Shown here: positions 59,398-64,000 of the stretch, piece by piece
Numbering within the stretch: the stretch's first letter is position 1
How the letters are laid out: each line of letters opens with the position of its first letter
NCBI GenBank assembly: GCA_002304995.1
Contig: DBPV01000022.1
Span: 42,813-106,812, forward strand
DNA from: Syntrophaceae bacterium UBA1411
GTDB taxonomy: Bacteria; Desulfobacterota; Syntrophia; Syntrophales; Smithellaceae
Reading direction: 5' to 3'
DNA length: 64,000 nt
Notes under the pieces: model-generated
Database searches by the model: none
Told to the model about the DNA's origin: nothing
The model's input: the letters and a program-made list of their open reading frames with translations, nothing else
Program-made: the position numbers and the translations under genes

Positions 59398-60252
59398 TTA
59401 GTGCAGTCGTTGAAAATCGTCTTCCAGAACAAACGCCCGGTTCGGGGCTGTCCCCCGCAGCATGAGAAAATTGACCTGGCGGCCGGTGACGCCGCCCGAA
59501 CCGCGATGCGAAAAGAAAGCCTCGGGATGGCAGACGGTGCACAGCCCGGCCGCCGCGATGTTGGCGGCGGAAAGGCCGCAGCCCAGGAGCTGCCGGCGGT
59601 TGGCTTCCACCAGGTCGAGCATCCACTTGCCTTCCTTTTTTCCCGGCCGTAAAATCGCGGTTCCGTTTTTCTGGCGGTTGAAGGCATCGGCCGTCGCCGC
59701 GTCCACTTCGTAGCAGCAGCCTCCGATCGACGGGCCGATGGCCGCCAGAAGGTCCGCGGGCTCCGAGCGATAGGACGTCTGCATAAGGCGGGCGACCTTG
59801 GCGGTGATGCCGAGCGCAGTCCCGCGCCAGCCGGCGTGCACGGCGGCGATGACCTTCCGGACGGGGTCGGCCAGCAAGACAGGCGCGCAGTCCGCCGTTT
59901 TGATGCAGATGGCCACATCCGTCCGGTCGGTGACGATCGCGTCGTAGTTGAGGGCGTCGCGCGAGGTGAAGTACTCGCCGTGCGGCGGGATCACAAAAAT
60001 ATCGTCGCCGTGCACCTGGTTGAGGACCAGGAAATTTTCCACGGGAATTTCGAAAGCCTGGGCGAGCTTGCTCCAGTTGGCCAGAACACGGAATTCCTCG
60101 TCCCCCTCGCGAAAGCTCATGTTGAGGCTGCGGTACTCCTCCTGCGAAGCGCCGCCCAGCCGCGTACAGAATGCGTGGACCAGAAAGTCGCAGGCCGCGA
60201 GCGCCGGCGCCTGGAGGTAGGCGATGGATTTTTTCTTCTCCAGAACAAACAT
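59398..60252 (-). CDS. pgeF: Purine nucleoside phosphorylase / polyphenol-oxidase (YfiH/PgeF) family protein
   Basis: A 284-residue multicopper-oxidase-like Cu/Zn fold: VLNQVHGDDIFVI, ICIKTADCAPVLLADP, AAVHAGWRGTALGI, IGPSIGGCCYEV. The His/Cys metal ligands are all visible. Family members (YfiH, YlmD) show purine nucleoside phosphorylase and peptidoglycan-editing activities in tests. It precedes the rluD-like gene by 10 bases in the usual rluD-yfiH pairing. Confidence 0.9.
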   Translation of the reverse strand: MFVLEKKKSIAYLQAPALAACDFLVHAFCTRLGGASQEEYRSLNMSFREGDEEFRVLANWSKLAQAFEIPVENFLVLNQVHGDDIFVIPPHGEYFTSRDALNYDAIVTDRTDVAICIKTADCAPVLLADPVRKVIAAVHAGWRGTALGITAKVARLMQTSYRSEPADLLAAIGPSIGGCCYEVDAATADAFNRQKNGTAILRPGKKEGKWMLDLVEANRRQLLGCGLSAANIAAAGLCTVCHPEAFFSHRGSGGVTGRQVNFLMLRGTAPNRAFVLEDDFQRLH

Positions 60253-60262
60253 GATTCATCTT

Positions 60263-61297
60263 TTAACGTATCCGGCCCGATTTGTAAACGGGATTTGCCG
60301 GCGGCCCCGGCGCACAGCGGCGAAACAGGCCAAAGAGCCGCTCCAGTTCATCGGGAATGGGCGCGGTAAAAACCATCCGGTCGGCGCTTTGCGGATGCAG
60401 AAAGGACAGGGAGGCGGCATGCAGCGCGTGCCGGCCAAGGTTTTTGATCGCCGCCCGCAGGGCCGCATCCCGAACGGCGGCCAGCCGCGACGCGCCGCCG
60501 TAAACCGCGTCGCCGATCACCGGCCAGCCCCGCTCGGCCAGATGCACGCGGATCTGGTGCGTCCGGCCGGTTTGGATTTCAACGTCGAGGAGCGTCGCCG
60601 CGCCGAAGCGTTCGCGGACCTTCCACAGCGTCAGGGCGGCTTTGCCGCGGCGGCTCTTCGTGGACATTTTCTTGCGGTCCACCGGGTGGCGTCCCACCGG
60701 TAAAACGATTTCACCGCTTGAGCCCCGCACGTCGCCCCAGACCAGTGCGACATATCTTTTGTGGACATCGTGTTTTTCGAACTGCGCGGAGAGCTTGCGG
60801 TGCGCGTCATCCGTCTTGGCGGCCACGATCAGTCCGGAGGTTTCCTTGTCCAGACGGTGCACGATGCCGGGACGCAGAACGCCGCCGATGCCGGACAGGT
60901 CGCGGCAGTGGAAGAGCAGGGCGTTCACCAGCGTCCGGTCCGGATTGCCGGGCGCGGGATGCACCACCATACCGGCCGGCTTGTTGACGACAATGACGGA
61001 CGCGTCTTCGTACACAACATCGAGGGGAATGTCCTGCGGCACGGCGGCGGCTTCCACGGCCGGCTCCAGATGCACGTCCACCCGGTCGCCCGCCTTGAGA
61101 TGCCGGCTCGGCTTCGGCTCCCCGCCGTTCACCCGCACGTCGCCTTCCTCTATGGCGTACTTGATCTGCGAACGGGAAAATGACGGATCCGCCTGCGCAA
61201 GAAAGACATCAAGCCTTAATCCCGCTTCGGCCGGACCGACCGTGAAAGACAACTCCCGCGGTTCTGAATTTTGAAAGGACACGACAGACTCCGTCAT
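60263..61297 (-). CDS. rluD: Ribosomal large subunit pseudouridine synthase, RluD family
   Basis: A 344-residue enzyme: S4 RNA-binding domain (LRLDVFLAQADPSFSRSQIKYAIEEGDVRVNG) and catalytic domain with VHRLDKETSGLIVAAKT, whose Asp is the catalytic residue, and IQTGRTHQIRVHLAERGWPVIGD. Modifies 23S rRNA uridines in helix 69 or related sites. Forms a pair with pgeF. Confidence 0.93.
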   Translation of the reverse strand: MTESVVSFQNSEPRELSFTVGPAEAGLRLDVFLAQADPSFSRSQIKYAIEEGDVRVNGGEPKPSRHLKAGDRVDVHLEPAVEAAAVPQDIPLDVVYEDASVIVVNKPAGMVVHPAPGNPDRTLVNALLFHCRDLSGIGGVLRPGIVHRLDKETSGLIVAAKTDDAHRKLSAQFEKHDVHKRYVALVWGDVRGSSGEIVLPVGRHPVDRKKMSTKSRRGKAALTLWKVRERFGAATLLDVEIQTGRTHQIRVHLAERGWPVIGDAVYGGASRLAAVRDAALRAAIKNLGRHALHAASLSFLHPQSADRMVFTAPIPDELERLFGLFRRCAPGPPANPVYKSGRIR

Positions 61298-61351
61298 CGG
61301 CGGTAACCCGTTAACCGTCCCCGAACCGGGACGCCCCGTCAGGACGCGGCC

Positions 61352-62770
61352 CTATTCCGCCTGGGCCATCCTGCGCAGGCCGTCTGCAATCAGGTCAAAT
61401 TCCTCTTCGACCACGGTGCGCAAATCGATCAGAATTTCGTTTTCATCCACGCGGACGATGACCGGCACGGGCGCCCGGCGCAGCGCCGCTTCCATCCGGC
61501 TCGCCGTCATCTTCACGTGCCGGACGGCCACCACCGCCGTCGGAATGTCTTCCGTGGGAAGCGATCCGCCGCCGGCGGCGGCCACGTCCTCGTACACGTC
61601 GAACGCCAGATCGGGCAGGTTCGCCTTTTTCAGCTTCGCCGCCAGCCGCCGCGCCCGCTTTTTGACGTCCGCCAGCGGCTGGGTCAGCGCCGCAAGCGCG
61701 CGCAGGGTGCGGGGCGCGTTTTCCGGGACCAGGTAGTGCATCAGCGTCGCCTCCAGGGCGGCCAGCGTGAATTTGTCGATGCGCAGGGCGCGGTTGAGGG
61801 GGTTTTTCTTGATGCGGGTGATCACGTCCTTTTTTCCGACGATGATGCCCGCCTGCGGCCCGCCCAGAAGCTTGTCGCCGCTGAACGTCACGACATCGAC
61901 GTCGGTGGCCAGCACTTCGCGGACGGTCGGTTCATGCGCAAGGCCGTAGGCCTCCAGATCGATGAGGCAGCCGCTGCCCAGGTCGTCGTAAACCGGAACG
62001 CCGCGGCGCTTGCCCAGCGCCACCAAAGGCAGCAGGTCGACGTCCTCGGTGAAGCCGATGATCCTGTAATTGCTCGTGTGCACCTTGAGAATGACGCCGG
62101 TATTGGGGCCGATGGCCTTTTCGTAGTCTGCAAGATGCGTGCGGTTGGTGGTGCCCACCTCGCGCAAAATGGAGCTGCTCTTGGTCATGACTTCCGGAAT
62201 GCGGAACTCGCCGCCGATTTCAATGAGCTCACCGCGCGAGATGACCGCCTCTTTGTTTTCGGCCAGCGTGTTGAGCACCAGGAGCACCGCCGCCGCGTTG
62301 TTGTTGACGATGAGCGAGTCCTCCGCGCCGCACAGCGCGCACAAAAGACGGTTCACGTGGTCGTAGCGCAGGCCGCGTTCGCCGCGGGCCAGGTCGAACT
62401 CCAGGTTCGAGTAGCCGCGGCCTACTTCCGCGATGCGCTCCATCGCTTCGGCGCACAGGGGCGCGCGGCCGAGGTTGGTGTGCAGGATCACGCCCGTGGC
62501 GTTGACCAGGCGGCGCAGCTTGCAGCGGCGCAGATCGTCGATGAGCGCCCCCACGCTGCGGGACGCCGTCTCCACGCCCGCGGACAGGGCAGGCAGCTGC
62601 TTGTCCGGCGCGGTGAGAATCGCATTGCGCAGCTTCTGCACCACGTCGCGGCAGGTCTCCAGAACGATTTCCCGCGACGCTTTTTCGTAGATGCCTTTCT
62701 TTTCCAGATCGCCGATCACCTCGTCGATTTTCGGAAGTCCCTTGAGCAATTCTCTTCGTTTCTCATCCAT
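61352..62770 (-). CDS. selA: L-seryl-tRNA(Sec) selenium transferase
   Basis: A 472-residue PLP enzyme with NATGVILHTNLGRAPL, TFSGDKLLGGPQAGIIVGKKDVI (PLP-lysine near residue 300) and the C-terminal RVDENEILIDLRTVVEEEFDLI. It converts Ser-tRNA(Sec) to Sec-tRNA(Sec), so the organism makes selenoproteins. SelB, SelC and SelD are not in the window; SelB usually sits next to selA, so it may lie elsewhere. The gene downstream on the same strand is rluD. Confidence 0.96.
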   Translation of the reverse strand: MDEKRRELLKGLPKIDEVIGDLEKKGIYEKASREIVLETCRDVVQKLRNAILTAPDKQLPALSAGVETASRSVGALIDDLRRCKLRRLVNATGVILHTNLGRAPLCAEAMERIAEVGRGYSNLEFDLARGERGLRYDHVNRLLCALCGAEDSLIVNNNAAAVLLVLNTLAENKEAVISRGELIEIGGEFRIPEVMTKSSSILREVGTTNRTHLADYEKAIGPNTGVILKVHTSNYRIIGFTEDVDLLPLVALGKRRGVPVYDDLGSGCLIDLEAYGLAHEPTVREVLATDVDVVTFSGDKLLGGPQAGIIVGKKDVITRIKKNPLNRALRIDKFTLAALEATLMHYLVPENAPRTLRALAALTQPLADVKKRARRLAAKLKKANLPDLAFDVYEDVAAAGGGSLPTEDIPTAVVAVRHVKMTASRMEAALRRAPVPVIVRVDENEILIDLRTVVEEEFDLIADGLRRMAQAE

Positions 62771-62785
62771 AACCTACTCCGTATT

Positions 62786-63994
62786 TCAGGTCACTCCCGC
62801 CTCTTTGCGGCAGAAGTCGCGAAAATTATTCACGGCAATAAAAAATTCCCGCATCATGATCACCCACAGATAACGGCCGCGCGGCGTCAGATGCAGATCA
62901 GGGGGGAAGTAGCGGAAAGAGCCGGCCAGCGTGAAGGCGGCCATTTCCTTCCACAGGGTTTTAAAATATCGGCCTGCATATTTTTTTTCAAGTTCATTGA
63001 CGTTCATTTTCGTGCTGAACAGTTTCATCAGGAAATCATAGCGCATCCGGTCGGGGAGATCGAACTTGCGGGAGGCCTGAAGAGGCAGGTTGTTTTGTTC
63101 CAGGCTGCTGATGTAGCGCCGGATGTCAAAGGTATTCGCGTAGCACACCCCGTTTAGAAAACCGATGGCGCCGCTTCCGAGGCCGGCGTACTCCTCAAAG
63201 TCAACGACGTATTCGTCGATCAGTGATTCAGCAGCCTTTTTCCTGGAAAAACACCAGGCCGAAGAGGCGTCATAAAACGGCTCCAGTTTTCTGATGATCT
63301 GTTTGAAAAGCCTTTTCTCACGGCTGAAATTCACTTCTCCCAGCGTTTCCTGCATCAGGCGTTGCGTCATCGTTGAAACCATCAGGGGATAATAGGTGAT
63401 TTGCTGCATCCTGAGTTGCCGCAGTGTGGTCAGATCGGCCTCGAGCATTGATTCAGTCTGTTCGGGAAAGTTAAAAATCATGTCGGCGTTGAGGGTATCA
63501 AAGCGCCCCGCGAATCTGCTGAGACGGTCGGCAATTTCTTTCCCGGAACCGTATTTATCATACCTGGCTGTTTTCTTGAGCAGATTATCGTCAAAGGTCT
63601 GGACTCCGACGGAAAGGCGGTTGACGCCTGCCTGCTTCAGGATGCTGATATTGGCGTCTGTCAGGTGGTTCGGGTTCGTTTCCGCCGAGATGGACTTAAC
63701 GGGAAACAACTCCCGGGCCAGCTGCAGGGTACGGGCCAGCTCGTCAATGAGCACGGTCGGTGTGCCGCCGCCAACATAAATTCCTGAAAAACGGTAGCCT
63801 TTTTGCCGGTACAGGGCCATTTCACGCCGCAGGGCGGCATGATATTTGATGGCCAGGTCTTCATCCAGGCGGACCCGGTGTAAGGAGCAGTACGGGCAAA
63901 GTTCCTCGCAGAAAGGGATGTGAATATAAAGCAACCGCGAAACATCATCATCACACGGGGGTAAATCCGGAATGGCTCCGCCTTCAAATTTCAA
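62786..63994 (-). CDS. Radical SAM coproporphyrinogen III oxidase-like protein (HemN/HemW family), 5' end uncertain
   Basis: At least 402 residues with the radical SAM cluster motif IHIPFCEELCPYCSLHRV (CxxxCxxC), IYVGGGTPTVLIDEL, SAETNPNHL and GVNRLSVGVQTFDDNLLKKTARY. These are the HemN/HemW-type signatures. The listed start is a TTG and the frame stays open to the window edge, so the true start is probably outside. HemN-like enzymes take part in haem synthesis or haem insertion; the C-terminal half is diverged and the substrate is unclear. It lies 15 bases upstream of selA on the same strand. Confidence 0.75.
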   Translation of the reverse strand: MKFEGGAIPDLPPCDDDVSRLLYIHIPFCEELCPYCSLHRVRLDEDLAIKYHAALRREMALYRQKGYRFSGIYVGGGTPTVLIDELARTLQLARELFPVKSISAETNPNHLTDANISILKQAGVNRLSVGVQTFDDNLLKKTARYDKYGSGKEIADRLSRFAGRFDTLNADMIFNFPEQTESMLEADLTTLRQLRMQQITYYPLMVSTMTQRLMQETLGEVNFSREKRLFKQIIRKLEPFYDASSAWCFSRKKAAESLIDEYVVDFEEYAGLGSGAIGFLNGVCYANTFDIRRYISSLEQNNLPLQASRKFDLPDRMRYDFLMKLFSTKMNVNELEKKYAGRYFKTLWKEMAAFTLAGSFRYFPPDLHLTPRGRYLWVIMMREFFIAVNNFRDFCRKEAGVT

Positions 63995-64000
63995 TGCACG

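Noticed and set aside
59372..60259. Extension of the synthetase alpha subunit to 60259
   Set aside because: The added 296 residues are a frame-shifted reading of pgeF. The ATG at 59371 has a good Shine-Dalgarno and matches the family N-terminus.
1..64000. Prophage, insertion sequence, integron or CRISPR array
   Set aside because: No transposase, integrase, repeat-spacer pattern or phage structural gene was seen anywhere in the window. Composition and gene order look like core chromosome with small accessory patches.

Overview
The window looks like a chromosomal stretch of a Gram-negative, strictly anaerobic, Deltaproteobacteria-type organism (Desulfobacterota, possibly Syntrophales-like). 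It carries lipopolysaccharide genes (kdsB, hldD), an outer-membrane phospholipase A, a type IV pilus secretin operon and a Tat system. It also has several genes typical of anaerobes and syntrophs: a two-subunit ADP-forming acyl-CoA synthetase, a DUF39 (HcyBio) sulfur protein, 3-hydroxyacyl-CoA dehydrogenase, MaoC-type dehydratases and selenocysteine synthase. All names come from recognising protein and RNA motifs by eye; no database search was run. I see no insertion sequence, prophage, integrase or CRISPR array.

Layout. 1-4945: holA (cut), a LOG protein, rpsU, lplA-gcvH, an Xaa-Pro peptidase and a PilW-like TPR lipoprotein, all on the minus strand. 5052-10275: an operon of an XRE regulator, ftsB, then pilM-N-O-P-Q. 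10556-22105: HcyBio, dut, then the classic translation and RNA-decay cluster rimP-nusA-infB-DUF503-rbfA-nrnA-truB-rpsO-pnp, preceded by tRNA-Gly(CCC) and a leader terminator. 22496-29943: prfC-cupin-MFS, a tethered TAXI-type binding protein, an HI0933 flavoprotein and a DUF2600 terpene synthase homologue. 30144-38628: small exported proteins, a convergent histidine kinase/NtrC-type regulator pair, a split MaoC dehydratase, zinc-ribbon proteins, a patatin and 3-hydroxyacyl-CoA dehydrogenase. 38770-47292: tatA-tatC-PBP1A, then ilvB-ilvN-ilvC-ilvD behind a complete attenuator. 47341-53274: pldA and a four-gene exported operon that includes an ankyrin protein with a Kunitz (BPTI) domain. 53300-64000: kdsB-hldD, an acyl-CoA ligase, an unannotated 40-residue gene, the ADP-forming synthetase, pgeF-rluD, selA and a radical SAM enzyme.

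How the genes work together. The rimP-to-pnp block couples transcription elongation, initiation, ribosome maturation and RNA decay, and it is full of RNA hairpins that probably control it. The ilv operon makes isoleucine and valine precursors and is preceded by promoter, Shine-Dalgarno, a 31-residue leader peptide rich in Leu/Val/Ile codons, a 9-bp antiterminator pairing and a terminator. The acyl-CoA enzymes fit fermentation or syntrophic fatty-acid metabolism in which ADP-forming synthetase recovers ATP from acyl-CoA.

The strongest novelties are the secreted ankyrin-Kunitz protein with a trypsin-inhibitor-like reactive site, the ilv attenuator, the isolated 40-residue gene at 56956-57078, the terpene synthase homologue outside its usual hosts, and the operator-like 26-bp perfect palindrome upstream of the pilus operon.
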